Positions 13,508-23,400 of a DNA stretch of 57,831 nt are shown here, piece by piece. The first letter of the stretch is position 1. Each line of letters starts with the position of its first letter. The position numbers were made by a program, and so were the translations under genes. The notes under the pieces were generated by a model. It had not been told where the DNA came from. It ran no database searches and worked only from the letters and a program-made list of their open reading frames with translations. The stretch is from Flavobacterium ginsenosidimutans (GTDB lineage: Bacteria > Bacteroidota > Bacteroidia > Flavobacteriales > Flavobacteriaceae), in assembly GCF_003254625.1 (NCBI RefSeq), contig NZ_QJRJ01000061.1, forward strand, positions 1 through 57,831, given 5' to 3'.

Positions 13508-15589
13508 ATGAAAATATTTAAATTAGAAATAGAGAATTTTAGACTGTTAAAGAATTTTTCGATGGATTTAGAGGATGAACTTTCACTTGTTATTGGAAAA
13601 AACAATTCAGGCAAAACTTCAATTCTCACAGTCTTAGATAAATTTCTTAATGAAAAAAACAAATTCTCATACAATGATTTAAATATCGATTTTAAGAGCC
13701 AATTGGAAAAATTGATTTTATCAAAAAAAAATCCAAAAGAGTTTTCAAATATAGGCATCAAACTAAAACTTTATATTGAATACAATGAAACAGATGATTT
13801 ATCAAATGTAAGCAGAGTTTTAATGGATTTAGACCCAGATAACAATAAAATAGTTTTAGGATTTGAATACCTGTTAAACTTTAATGACTTCTTAAAAATA
13901 AGAACTGATTTTTCTATTTTTTCAGCACTTGAAAAAGAAAAAAAGAGAAAAAAGAAAACATACAAACCACGAGAGCTAAAAGACTTTTTAAATAAAGAAA
14001 TGGATAATTATTTCCATATATATAAAATGTCTTTTGAATATAACACAACAACAAATAAAGTCAACGAAAAAAGCTTCATAAATCTTGATAATGAAGGCAT
14101 AAGTATAAAAGACATAATTAGCTTCAAATACATAAGCGCAAGAAGAGATGTTACCAATAAAGAAAAAGAAAACACACTCTCACGACAAACTTCAAGTTTA
14201 TATAAAAAACAAGAAGACAGTAATGACAAGACACAAGCAACTGAAAACTTTAAAGACCAACTCTCAGAAACAGACAATACATTAAGTAACATCTATAAAG
14301 ACCTTTTTAAAGATGTCATAAAAAAAGTCCAAGATTTTGGGGGGATTAAACTTAATGATACCGACATTGCAATAATATCAACATTACAACATCGAGAACT
14401 ACTTGAAGGCAATACAACAGTTGTTTACACACATGACGACCATAAGTTACCAGAGCATTATAATGGCTTAGGTTACATGAACTTAATAAGCATGATTTTT
14501 GAAATTGAAATTCTTGTTCAGGACTTCAAAAGAGATAAAGACAAAAAACCAGCAGATATTAATCTTTTAGTTATTGAAGAACCCGAAGCACATACGCACC
14601 CTCAAATGCAGTATGTCTTTATTAAAAACATAAAAAAACTACTTGAACAAGGTATTATTAGAGAAGATGGAATACACAGACCTTTACAATACATAATAAC
14701 GACGCATTCATCTCATATTGTAGCAGATAGTGATTTTGATGATATTAAATATTTGAAAGCGAATGAAAAAAACAATGTAATAGCAAAAAATCTAAGCGAT
14801 TTAAAAAAACAATACAGTACCGACCCAACTCAATATCAGTTTTTAAAACAATATTTAACCATTAGTCGGGCTGAAATTTTCTTTGCTGACAAGGCTGTTC
14901 TTATTGAAGGGGACACTGAAAGAATATTAATCCCAACTTTCATGCGAAAGGTTGATTTAGAAGAAACAGCACGTTTAAAAAAAGAAAATAAAGAAGATAC
15001 ATTTCTTTCTTTATTATCTCAAAATATATCGATAATTGAAGTTGGTGCATATTCTCAAATTTTTGAAAAATTCATTGAATTCTTAAGCATAAAGTCTTTA
15101 ATAATTACAGATATTGATTCTCTTAAAATCGTAGGACAAGACGAAAAGGGAAATGATACTTGGGGAGCATGTCCTGTTGTAGAAGGTATAAAAACAAGTA
15201 ATTCAGCAATTAATCATTTTTTAAAAGCCTTTACTTGGGATAAATTGAAAACATTAACACCCGAAGAAAGAACTATTCAAATTGGAAGCTCAACAGTCTG
15301 CATATGTTTTCAGCAGAAAGAAAATGAATACCATGCAAGAAGTTTTGAAGACGCTTTCATACACATTAATAAAAAATTTTTAAATACAAAAAAAGAGTCG
15401 TTTCGTGGATTGCAAAAAAGAAAATTATTTGATGATGAGTCAAACGATGCTTACTTATTGGCAACTACTTGTATAAAGAAAAAAACTCATTTTGCTTTAG
15501 ACATTTTATATCACAGTGATGAAAAATTAAGTAACTGGAATATTCCTGAATACATTAAAAATGGGTTATTATGGCTGAAGAAAGATTAA
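13508..15589 (+). CDS. gajA: OLD-family ATPase/TOPRIM endonuclease, GajA-like (Gabija)
   Basis: A 693-residue protein. The N-terminal ABC/SMC-type ATPase has Walker A GKNNSGKT (30-37), a signature-like NGLGYMNL (about 321-328), Walker B LLVIEEPEAH (about 354) and H-loop IITTHSSH (about 397). The C-terminal TOPRIM domain has EGDTE (about 468) and the D-I-D metal motif in LIITDIDSLK (about 535). It is longer than the best-known GajA (about 580 aa); a Lys/Glu-rich linker of about 140-250 accounts for some of this. An OLD nuclease directly followed by a UvrD-like helicase is the class 2 OLD or Gabija arrangement, which cuts phage DNA when nucleotide pools fall. It overlaps gajB by 19 bp. Confidence 0.93.
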   Translation: MKIFKLEIENFRLLKNFSMDLEDELSLVIGKNNSGKTSILTVLDKFLNEKNKFSYNDLNIDFKSQLEKLILSKKNPKEFSNIGIKLKLYIEYNETDDLSNVSRVLMDLDPDNNKIVLGFEYLLNFNDFLKIRTDFSIFSALEKEKKRKKKTYKPRELKDFLNKEMDNYFHIYKMSFEYNTTTNKVNEKSFINLDNEGISIKDIISFKYISARRDVTNKEKENTLSRQTSSLYKKQEDSNDKTQATENFKDQLSETDNTLSNIYKDLFKDVIKKVQDFGGIKLNDTDIAIISTLQHRELLEGNTTVVYTHDDHKLPEHYNGLGYMNLISMIFEIEILVQDFKRDKDKKPADINLLVIEEPEAHTHPQMQYVFIKNIKKLLEQGIIREDGIHRPLQYIITTHSSHIVADSDFDDIKYLKANEKNNVIAKNLSDLKKQYSTDPTQYQFLKQYLTISRAEIFFADKAVLIEGDTERILIPTFMRKVDLEETARLKKENKEDTFLSLLSQNISIIEVGAYSQIFEKFIEFLSIKSLIITDIDSLKIVGQDEKGNDTWGACPVVEGIKTSNSAINHFLKAFTWDKLKTLTPEERTIQIGSSTVCICFQQKENEYHARSFEDAFIHINKKFLNTKKESFRGLQKRKLFDDESNDAYLLATTCIKKKTHFALDILYHSDEKLSNWNIPEYIKNGLLWLKKD

Positions 15590-17511
15590 CCTTAGAACCT
15601 GAAGTGCAAGAAATTTTTCAATCTATTGACAAAGGAAGAAACTTTCTCTTGAGTGGCGGAGCTGGAAGCGGTAAGACTTTTTCATTAGTAAGTGTTATAC
15701 GTCAAGCAATTTTAGAAAATCCAACTTCTAAAGTTGCTTGTATGACCTATACGAATGCGGCTGTAAAAGAGATTGAAGAGAGAGTAAATCATAAAAATCT
15801 CAATGTATCTACAATCCACGATTTCCTTTGGGACAACATAAAACACTTTCAAAAAGAGCTTAAAAAAGCTATTATTTCACTAGCTAATAATGAAGACGTT
15901 AGTAAAATTTCAATTGATGACACAAATCTAATTCCCGAGAATTATTATAACAACTTAGAAGATGGCATACAGTATAAAGAATATGTTAGGTTGAGTGATG
16001 GAATAATATCTCACGATGAATTACTTCTAGTTGCAAACTATCTGTTCGATAATTATCCTAAACTTAGTAGTATTGTCAAAGATAAATATAAGTTCATTTT
16101 TATTGATGAGTATCAAGATACAAATAAAACTATCATTGAAACATTTTTAATCCATTTCAAAAAAAGCAATAAAAAGAATATTATTGGTTTCTTCGGAGAT
16201 GCAATGCAATCAATTTATGAGGATGGAATAGGTAATTTGGACGAATATAAAGGAAATGATGCTAATAAAGTAAAAGAAATTCCCAAAAAGCAAAATAGAA
16301 GAAATCCTAAAAGTATTATAACTCTAGCAAATAAACTTAGGACAGATGGCATTAAACAAGAGCCTTCTAAAGACCCAAATGCTCCCAACATGGTTAATGG
16401 TGTAGTAAAACAAGGCAAAGTGCTGTTTTTATATTCTACAGATGGAGATATAGGAAAAATAGAGAAATTCCTTCAAGAAAATCACAATTGGAATTTCCAG
16501 AATTCTAAACAAACAAAAGAACTCAATTTAACTCACAATTTAATAGCAGAGAAAGCTGGATTTAGAACATTAATGGATATTTATGATAGCGACCCTATTA
16601 TTGGACTAAAAACGGATATACTGAATAAAATTAAAGACAATAAGAAAAATAATAAACCAGCAATTGAAATATTAGAAGATGACACTTTTGATAAGGTTAT
16701 TGATAAATTTCAGTTAAAGAATAGACAAAGAGAACTAAAGAAAAATATTTTATTAGCCGACCCAACACAATTACAATTATATAATCAATTAAAGGACAAG
16801 CTATTTTCTGAAGTTAGGAAAATTTATCTGAATAAGGATTCTTTAATAGACGATAAAAAACAAGATAAAGACGACGAAAACAAAAAAGGTTCAAAAAGAG
16901 ATAATCTAATTAAACATTTATTCAAAATTCAAAATAGCATTTCTCTTTATACTAATAAACAGTACAATGACTTTTTAAGAATTACAGATTTTAGAATACA
17001 CATAAAAAGCATTGCCAATAAAAGACAATTAAAAGAAAATATTGACAATCTCATAAATGTTGGAGAGAAAACAATTGAGGAAGTAATCTTTGATGCTCAC
17101 GAAAAGGGCATTTGCTTAATAGATGATAAATTAATCATTTTTAAAGAGAAAAATGAATACTTATATAATCGTGTAAAAGATGTAAAATTTAGTGAATTTC
17201 AAAAACTATATGAATATTTAGAAGGACAAACTCCATTTTCTACACAACATAAAACCAAAGGAACAGAATTTGATAATGTATTAGTTATTCTTGATAATGG
17301 AGGTTGGAATAATTATAATTTTGAAAAGATGTTCCTAGGCACAGCAACCCAAAGTGTATTAGAACGAACTCAAAAGATATTTTATGTTTGCTGTACAAGA
17401 GCTAAAGAAAATTTAGCCGTATATTTTCATAATCCAGATGCGAAAGTGATTCAAAAAGCTACAGATTGGTTTGAAAAAGAAAACATTATAGATATAGACA
17501 ACATCCACTAA
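15571..17511 (+). CDS. gajB: UvrD/Rep-like SF1A helicase, GajB-like (Gabija)
   Basis: A 646-residue helicase with all main SF1A motifs: Walker A GGAGSGKT (29-36), Ia MTYTNAAVKEIEER, Ic STIHDFLW, II DEYQD (179-183), III GDAMQSIY (about 209), IV QNRRNPKSI, V THKTKGTEF-like QHKTKGTEF (about 557) and VI CCTRAKENL (about 607). It is longer than typical GajB (about 500 aa), with a Lys/Asp-rich insertion at about 400-455. It starts inside the end of gajA, indicating translational coupling and a fixed protein ratio. In Gabija, GajB joins GajA as sensor or activator on DNA ends. Confidence 0.93.
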   Translation: MAEERLTLEPEVQEIFQSIDKGRNFLLSGGAGSGKTFSLVSVIRQAILENPTSKVACMTYTNAAVKEIEERVNHKNLNVSTIHDFLWDNIKHFQKELKKAIISLANNEDVSKISIDDTNLIPENYYNNLEDGIQYKEYVRLSDGIISHDELLLVANYLFDNYPKLSSIVKDKYKFIFIDEYQDTNKTIIETFLIHFKKSNKKNIIGFFGDAMQSIYEDGIGNLDEYKGNDANKVKEIPKKQNRRNPKSIITLANKLRTDGIKQEPSKDPNAPNMVNGVVKQGKVLFLYSTDGDIGKIEKFLQENHNWNFQNSKQTKELNLTHNLIAEKAGFRTLMDIYDSDPIIGLKTDILNKIKDNKKNNKPAIEILEDDTFDKVIDKFQLKNRQRELKKNILLADPTQLQLYNQLKDKLFSEVRKIYLNKDSLIDDKKQDKDDENKKGSKRDNLIKHLFKIQNSISLYTNKQYNDFLRITDFRIHIKSIANKRQLKENIDNLINVGEKTIEEVIFDAHEKGICLIDDKLIIFKEKNEYLYNRVKDVKFSEFQKLYEYLEGQTPFSTQHKTKGTEFDNVLVILDNGGWNNYNFEKMFLGTATQSVLERTQKIFYVCCTRAKENLAVYFHNPDAKVIQKATDWFEKENIIDIDNIH

Positions 17512-17557
17512 TTCAATATCAGGCAAGTAAATAATCTAACTTTAAATCTATTTGTAA

Positions 17558-18241
17558 ATGCCTTCTAAATCCTACTTTGACTTTTTAGAATTATTACAAG
17601 ATGTCGAACAGCTTCGTAACACGCATTACGATTACAGCAAAGGGAAATCTGGACGAAAAAAACTTGGTTTTTTAACTCGAAGTTCAATCGTAATGCTTTG
17701 TGCTGCCTGGGAAAGATATTGCGAAAATATTTTACTAGAATGTGTCGATAAGGTATTAACAACCGATATTGAAGCAAAAGCATTACCTTCTTACATTAAA
17801 GAGTATATTGGCACAAAAGTTAGAGAAAATAAAAACATAATCTATCCCATAGAGCTTGCTGACAATGGTTGGAAAAACCTATGGAAAGGATATGCAGTGA
17901 ATGAAACAAATTCCTTAAATACGCCAAACTCTGAAAATTTAAAAAAGCTCTATAAAAGATTTTTGGGTATTGAGGATTTTACAACTATGTGGCACGAGAC
18001 ATCTATAACAAAAATAAATGATTTTATTAAAATTAGAGGAGAAATTGCTCATAATGGCAGTAAAGCTCAATATGTTCGATTTAATTCACTATTAAGCAGT
18101 ATTGAGATAATTACCGAAAATGCAATACAAATAGATTATTCACTTTCTCAGTACTTAAAAAATAAATATTTAGTTGCCAATACATGGGAAGAAAATTATT
18201 ATCGAAAGTTATCTTCTTATAAAAAAATAAGTAAACTATAA
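17558..18241 (+). CDS. RiboL-PSP-HEPN family ribonuclease
   Basis: A 227-residue helical protein. Residues 38-62 (FLTRSSIVMLCAAWERYCEN) are the first HEPN helices with the typical A-x-W-E, and residues 155-168 hold the catalytic Rx4H, R160-G-E-I-A-H165-N-G. The overall plan fits the RiboL-PSP-HEPN family (related to MAE_28990-type proteins). HEPN proteins are metal-independent RNases used as abortive-infection effectors and toxins. It begins 46 bp after gajB on the same strand and ends 12 bp before the end of a convergent gene, so it is probably the last gene of the defence operon. That it acts with Gabija is inference. Confidence 0.82.
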   Translation: MPSKSYFDFLELLQDVEQLRNTHYDYSKGKSGRKKLGFLTRSSIVMLCAAWERYCENILLECVDKVLTTDIEAKALPSYIKEYIGTKVRENKNIIYPIELADNGWKNLWKGYAVNETNSLNTPNSENLKKLYKRFLGIEDFTTMWHETSITKINDFIKIRGEIAHNGSKAQYVRFNSLLSSIEIITENAIQIDYSLSQYLKNKYLVANTWEENYYRKLSSYKKISKL

Positions 18242-18253
18242 ATAGCAAAATTA

Positions 18254-19015
18254 TTAAGATTTATAACCAATTTTTGCAAGCTGAATATCCACCACTTTCA
18301 CTGCTTTAGTTGAATTCATTGGATTATTTTTGCCATCCACATCAGCACTTAACATGGGATTTATCATTGATTGAACTGTTGTTGCTTTTGCCCCAATAAT
18401 AGCACTTAGAATTGTCGCCATACTATTCACAGAAGTACTGAATGGTTGTTGTTTTCTTAGAAATTGGATAACACCAAGTTTTTCTAAAAAAACAATCCTA
18501 CTATTAAATGTTGTATCACTAAATTCTATTAACCCCTCTTCATTACTATCTCTAGAAAGCTCAGGATTTTTGGAAAGCTTATGGCTCCTTTTTACTAACT
18601 CATCTAGTTCATACAAAAACTCAGACGACTCTTCTATAACATCTCTAAAAACCTCATAATCAACATTAAAAAAGTTAGAATTGAAAAAATTAACCAAACT
18701 TCCTTTTTTTCCGTCAATTGGAATATAGCCAGTACGCTCATCATCGTCTTTAATTTTTACCCCTTCATCAACTAAAAGTCGATTTTTCTGTACATTTTCA
18801 TCAAGCATTTCTTTACTAAACCCGCCATTGCTATCTGAATACTCAACCAGTTTATCAACCATTTTATCACGATAAAAAGTCGACGCTTCATCTCTTAATG
18901 CTTCAATTAGATAGCTATCCAAGTCATTAGTTAATTCGTATATCTTTTTTTTTCTTTCAAAAGAAGACATAAAATAAACATTATCGAAAAACTCTTTTAA
19001 TTCTGAACTAACCAT
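18254..19015 (-). CDS. Conserved integrase-linked protein of Bacteroidota elements
   Basis: A 253-residue, largely helical acidic protein. The C-terminal 60 residues (MATILSAIIGAKATTVQSMI, then NPMNSTKAVKVVDIQLAKIG) resemble a domain commonly seen next to integrases in Bacteroidota islands: an I-G-x-K-A-T-T-x-Q-S segment followed by N-P-x-x-S and a V-x-x-x-x-x-L-x-x-I-G-Y helix. It lies 10 bp after the integrase gene and reads the same way, so the two are co-transcribed. A role in integration or excision control is inferred from linkage only. Confidence 0.75.
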   Translation of the reverse strand: MVSSELKEFFDNVYFMSSFERKKKIYELTNDLDSYLIEALRDEASTFYRDKMVDKLVEYSDSNGGFSKEMLDENVQKNRLLVDEGVKIKDDDERTGYIPIDGKKGSLVNFFNSNFFNVDYEVFRDVIEESSEFLYELDELVKRSHKLSKNPELSRDSNEEGLIEFSDTTFNSRIVFLEKLGVIQFLRKQQPFSTSVNSMATILSAIIGAKATTVQSMINPMLSADVDGKNNPMNSTKAVKVVDIQLAKIGYKS

Positions 19016-19025
19016 TTTATCTTTA

Positions 19026-20264
19026 TTATTTTTCTAACTCTGCCAATTTACTAAAATATTCGTGCATTTGAAAAGCATGGTCATATTGGGTTTTACCAAT
19101 ATATTTTAAAAACATTTCCTCAGTAGTATGACCTGTTGTATTCATTAAAATCGAAGTTGGAATATCTCCATAAAAATTAGTCGCAAAAGACCGTCTACAC
19201 ACATGAGAACTTATCACTTGCCATTTCTCATAAGTTCCAACTGTCAAAGTGCGTTTATCATCAATTCGCATTTTTCCCTTGACCAGCTTATTAATTTTAG
19301 CTTCTTTGCAAACTTCTTTACTATAACTATTAAAATGTTCCAAGGTTATTTTATACGGCAATCCGTCTTCTATTATTTTTAAAGCCTTAGGATGTAATGC
19401 AATAACAACCTGTTTACCTGTTTTCTTCTGTTTCAACTCAATAACCTTCAAGTTCTTTATTGTTTTAATATTATTCTCTGTAATATTAAGTAAATCACTT
19501 GCTCTCTGTCCAATCAAACAACCTAATAACAGCCATTTTCTTGCGTTAATATGCGCTTCACGCACTAATTCTGCATTTTTTATTAATTCTTGCTCCTCGG
19601 GTGTTAAAATGATAATCTCATCAGGCTCTTTAACCTCTTTAATTGACTTAATTTGTTTAAATTGTGGATGAGTAGGTATTCCATTTAGTGAAGCCTTATT
19701 AATTACCGCTCGTAATATTGATATATAAGTTCCAATATAATTGATAGAATGCCCTTTCCCTTTATGATATTTTTTAAAAACATCAATAAAATTCAAATCA
19801 ATTTCCCTAATAAGAATCTTTTTACCTCTTAAACAATCCTGCTCATAATTAATGATAAATTTTTTCAAATTCTCTATGTTTTTAATAGACCCTCTAGTTA
19901 GTTTATCACTAGTATCTATATAAAACTCGATAGAATTGGTTAAAATATCTAGGTCAACAACTACAACTTTATTATTAAAAAGGTCTATTTGATGTTGTAG
20001 CCAATCACCTGTAAATTCTATTCCTTTATCTATTGCATTATTGTAGGCATCATTTACAAATATCGAAAGCTTATCTAATTTCAACTTTAACGACTTTAAT
20101 TCTTGGTCTTTTTGAATTGGTAGCCCTTTATCCTTACTCCAATTACTTGGATTAATAACCAATCCTGTTTTACGTTTTAGAACTAAACCCTTCTTTATTG
20201 AATATCTAATATAAATATTTGAATTCTCTCTTTCACTTTGGAGTAAATATTTAATAGTTGCCAT
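19026..20264 (-). CDS. Tyrosine integrase of the element
   Basis: A 412-residue Bacteroidota-type integrase. The N-terminal arm DNA-binding domain is residues 1-95 (LKRKTGLVINPSNWSKDKG), the SAM-like core-binding domain about 105-200, and the catalytic domain about 215-400. Catalytic residues are R254 (GQRAS), a K near 280 (KQKKTGK), H354-x-x-R357 (SSHVCRRSF), H379 (TGHTTE) and nucleophile Y388 (FLKYIG). It is transcribed away from attR, 168 bp distant. It presumably recombines the 21-bp site in the mutase gene and binds the TTAGTCAA arm repeats at 6380 and 20306. Confidence 0.97.
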   Translation of the reverse strand: MATIKYLLQSERENSNIYIRYSIKKGLVLKRKTGLVINPSNWSKDKGLPIQKDQELKSLKLKLDKLSIFVNDAYNNAIDKGIEFTGDWLQHQIDLFNNKVVVVDLDILTNSIEFYIDTSDKLTRGSIKNIENLKKFIINYEQDCLRGKKILIREIDLNFIDVFKKYHKGKGHSINYIGTYISILRAVINKASLNGIPTHPQFKQIKSIKEVKEPDEIIILTPEEQELIKNAELVREAHINARKWLLLGCLIGQRASDLLNITENNIKTIKNLKVIELKQKKTGKQVVIALHPKALKIIEDGLPYKITLEHFNSYSKEVCKEAKINKLVKGKMRIDDKRTLTVGTYEKWQVISSHVCRRSFATNFYGDIPTSILMNTTGHTTEEMFLKYIGKTQYDHAFQMHEYFSKLAELEK

Positions 20265-20305
20265 AGAAATGAAATTAATTTTTCATGTCAAATATAAAAT
20301 AAAAA

Positions 20306-20331
20306 TACACTTTTAGTCAACATTTAGTCAA
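20306..20331. promoter_or_regulatory. Putative integrase arm-type sites, right
   Basis: TACACTTTTAGTCAAC plus a second TTAGTCAA, matching 6380-6405 at 24 of 26 positions in the same orientation. It sits between the integrase start and attR, so it may also let the integrase regulate itself. Confidence 0.65.
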
Positions 20332-20431
20332 CCAAAAGTGCATCTAATTAAATTTATACAATTTCAGAAAATCATAAATCCTTTATAAACAAAGAAATTA
20401 AGTTCATTTAGATTTATCCAAATTTCACTTA

Positions 20432-20452
20432 CTACATATTCCTTCTATACTG
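20432..20452. other. attR: 21-bp direct repeat = 3' end of icmF-type gene
   Basis: Identical to 6332-6352. Read on the minus strand it encodes the final residues QYRRNM and the TAG stop of the mutase gene, so insertion keeps the protein unchanged. Confidence 0.92.
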
Positions 20453-23400
20453 CCCACCAACTTCAAACAACGCCGAAGTAATCTGCCCCAAAGAACAAAC
20501 CTTTGTAGCTTCCATTAAATGATCGAATAAGTTTTCGTTTTTAATAGCGGCTTGCTGTAACGTATTTAAATGCTCGTTTACTTTTGCTTCGTGGAAATTG
20601 TGCAAATTATCCAGCATCGTAATCTGATATTGTTTTTCTTCTTCTGTAGCACGTATAACCTCAGCTGGAATTACCGTTGGCGAACCTTTTGAACTCAGGA
20701 AAGTATTTACACCCACAATAGGGAAATCGCCGTTGTGTTTTAAAGTTTCGTAATACAAACTTTCTTCCTGGATTTTAGATCTTTGGTACATCGTTTCCAT
20801 TGCGCCAAGAACTCCTCCTCTTTCTGTAATTCTGTCGAATTCTTGAAGAACTGCAGCTTCAACTAAATCGGTTAATTCTTCGATGATGAACGAACCCTGA
20901 ATTGGGTTTTCGTTTTTCGCTAAACCTAATTCTTTATTAATAATCAACTGAATTGCCATGGCACGACGTACCGATTCTTCTGTTGGCGTGGTAATCGCTT
21001 CATCGTAAGCATTTGTATGTAGCGAATTACAGTTATCGTAAATCGCGTACAAAGCTTGTAAAGTCGTTCTAATATCGTTAAAATCAATTTCCTGTGCGTG
21101 TAATGAACGTCCAGAAGTCTGAATATGATATTTCAGCATTTGTGCTCTTTCATTGGCTCCGTATTTGTTTTTCATGGCTTTTGCCCAAATTTTACGCGCC
21201 ACACGACCAATAACTGAATATTCTGGATCTACTCCATTCGAGAAGAAGAATGATAAATTTGGTCCAAAATCGTTGATGTTCATTCCTCGGCTCAAATAAT
21301 ATTCTACGTAAGTGAAACCATTTGAAAGCGTAAACGCCAATTGCGTAATTGGGTTTGCTCCTGCCTCGGCAATATGATATCCTGAAATCGAAACCGAATA
21401 GAAATTACGAACGTTTTTATTAATAAAATATTCCTGAACATCGCCCATTAATCGCAAAGCAAATTCGGTTGAGAAAATACAAGTATTCTGCGCCTGATCT
21501 TCTTTTAAAATATCGGCCTGAACCGTTCCACGAACTTGAGCTAACGTTTTTACTTTTATTTCGTTATAAACTTCCAAAGGTAAAACCTGATCTCCCGTAA
21601 CGCCCAAAAGCATTAATCCTAAACCGTTGTTTCCAGCAGGAAGTTCGCCTTGGTATTTCGGTCTTTCGATTCCTTTATCTTTATATAGTTTGTTGATTTT
21701 TGCCTCAACTTCTTTTTCTAGATCATTTGCCTTGATGTAAATCTCACATTGCTGATCGATTGCGGCATTCATAAAGAAACCTAACAACATTGGCGCAGGT
21801 CCATTAATCGTCATACTTACCGAAGTCAAAGCATGAACCAAATCGAAACCTGAATATAGTTTTTTAGCATCATCTAAACAGCAAATTGAAACTCCCGCAT
21901 TTCCAATTTTTCCGTAAATATCTGGACGTAAATCTGGATCATTTCCGTATAAAGTTACACTGTCAAAAGCCGTAGAAAGACGTTTTGCAGGCATTCCTGC
22001 ACTTACATAATGAAAACGTTTATTGGTTCTTTCTGGTCCACCCTCGCCCGCAAACATTCTTGATGGATCTTCGCCTTCTCGTTTAAACGGATACAATCCC
22101 GAAGCAAACGGAAATTCGCCAGGAACGTTTTCCTGTAAATTCCAACGCAGAATATCGCCCCAACCTTCATATTTAGGCAAAGCAATTTTCGGAATCTGTA
22201 AATGCGATAAACTCTCGGAATGTGTTGCAATCTTAATTTCTTTATCACGAACTTTAAACGAATAAACTGGATTTTTGTATTTCGCTACTTTATCATCCCA
22301 GTTCAGGATAATTTCCCAATTGTACGGATCTAAATCCATTTTTACTTTATCAAACTGATTCAGTAAAAGATTTAAAAAGATTCTGTTTTCGTCTAGTCCT
22401 TCGACTGCGCTCAGGATGACACTATTGTCGTCAATTCCCGCTTTATTTATTTGCGGAATTTTTCCAGAAACAGATTCTATCGTTTTGAAAATTCCGTATA
22501 ATTTCTGTGCTACTTTTTGCTGTGAAAGCGCAATTTCATCATAAGATCTATTATTCTCTGCAATTTCAGATAAATAACGTGTTCTGTGTGGCGGAATCAC
22601 AAAGATTTTCTCGCTCATTTCTTTTGTGATTTCAAAAGTCGATTTCAAATCAGAATCGGTTTTTTCAACCACTTTATCCATAATCGCTTTATAAAGCGTG
22701 TTCATTCCAGGATCGTTAAACTGCGAAGCAATTGTTCCAAAAACGGGCATTTCATCTGGATTCTTTTCCCAAAGATTATGGTTTCTTTGGTATTGTTTTT
22801 TTACATCGCGCAAAGCATCAAGCGCGCCGCGTTTATCAAATTTATTCAACGCAACTAAATCGGCAAAATCAAGCATGTCGATTTTTTCCAATTGTGTTGC
22901 CGCTCCAAATTCTGGTGTCATTACATATAAAGAAACATCAGAGTGATCCATAATTTCAGTATCAGACTGACCAATTCCTGAAGTTTCTAGAATAATCAAA
23001 TCGTATTTTGCGGCTTTTAAAACCTGAATCGCTTCAGCTACATATTTAGATAAAGCCAAATTCGACTGACGTGTCGCCAGCGAACGCATATACACACGAG
23101 GATTATTAATGGCATTCATACGGATTCTGTCTCCTAAAAGTGCACCTCCTGTTTTTCTCTTCGAAGGATCGACAGAAATTAATCCGATTGTTTTTTCTGG
23201 GAAATCAATTAAAAAGCGGCGAACCAATTCGTCAACCAAAGAAGATTTTCCGGCACCGCCCGTTCCTGTAATTCCTAAAACTGGAATTTTAGAAGTTGTA
23301 TTGCTTTCGTGAATTTTATCAAAAACTGGTTTTGCAATTTCAGGGAAATTCTCTGCTGCCGAAATTAAACGTGCAATTGCCGTTGGGATTTTATTTTCGA

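Larger units (their letters stand above)
6332..20452. mobile_element. Integrative and mobilizable/replicative element with defence cargo
   Basis: The unit is about 14.1 kb. It is bounded by perfect 21-bp direct repeats (6332-6352, 20432-20452) inside the 3' end of the fused acyl-CoA mutase gene, which it leaves intact by carrying its own copy of the end. A tyrosine integrase (19026-20264) reads away from the right end. Near-identical 26-nt sequences with TTAGTCAA repeats lie just inside both ends (6380-6405, 20306-20331), as expected for integrase arm sites. Inside are an excisionase-like HTH, a RepA-like ATPase, an HUH Rep, a second recombinase, regulators, and a Shedu/Gabija/HEPN cargo. No relaxase or T4SS gene was seen, so self-conjugation is unlikely; mobilisation in trans through the HUH protein is possible. 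Confidence 0.9.

Noticed and set aside
6332..20452. tRNA gene as integration target
   Set aside because: No tRNA-like sequence is at either end. The direct repeat is the coding 3' end of the mutase gene.
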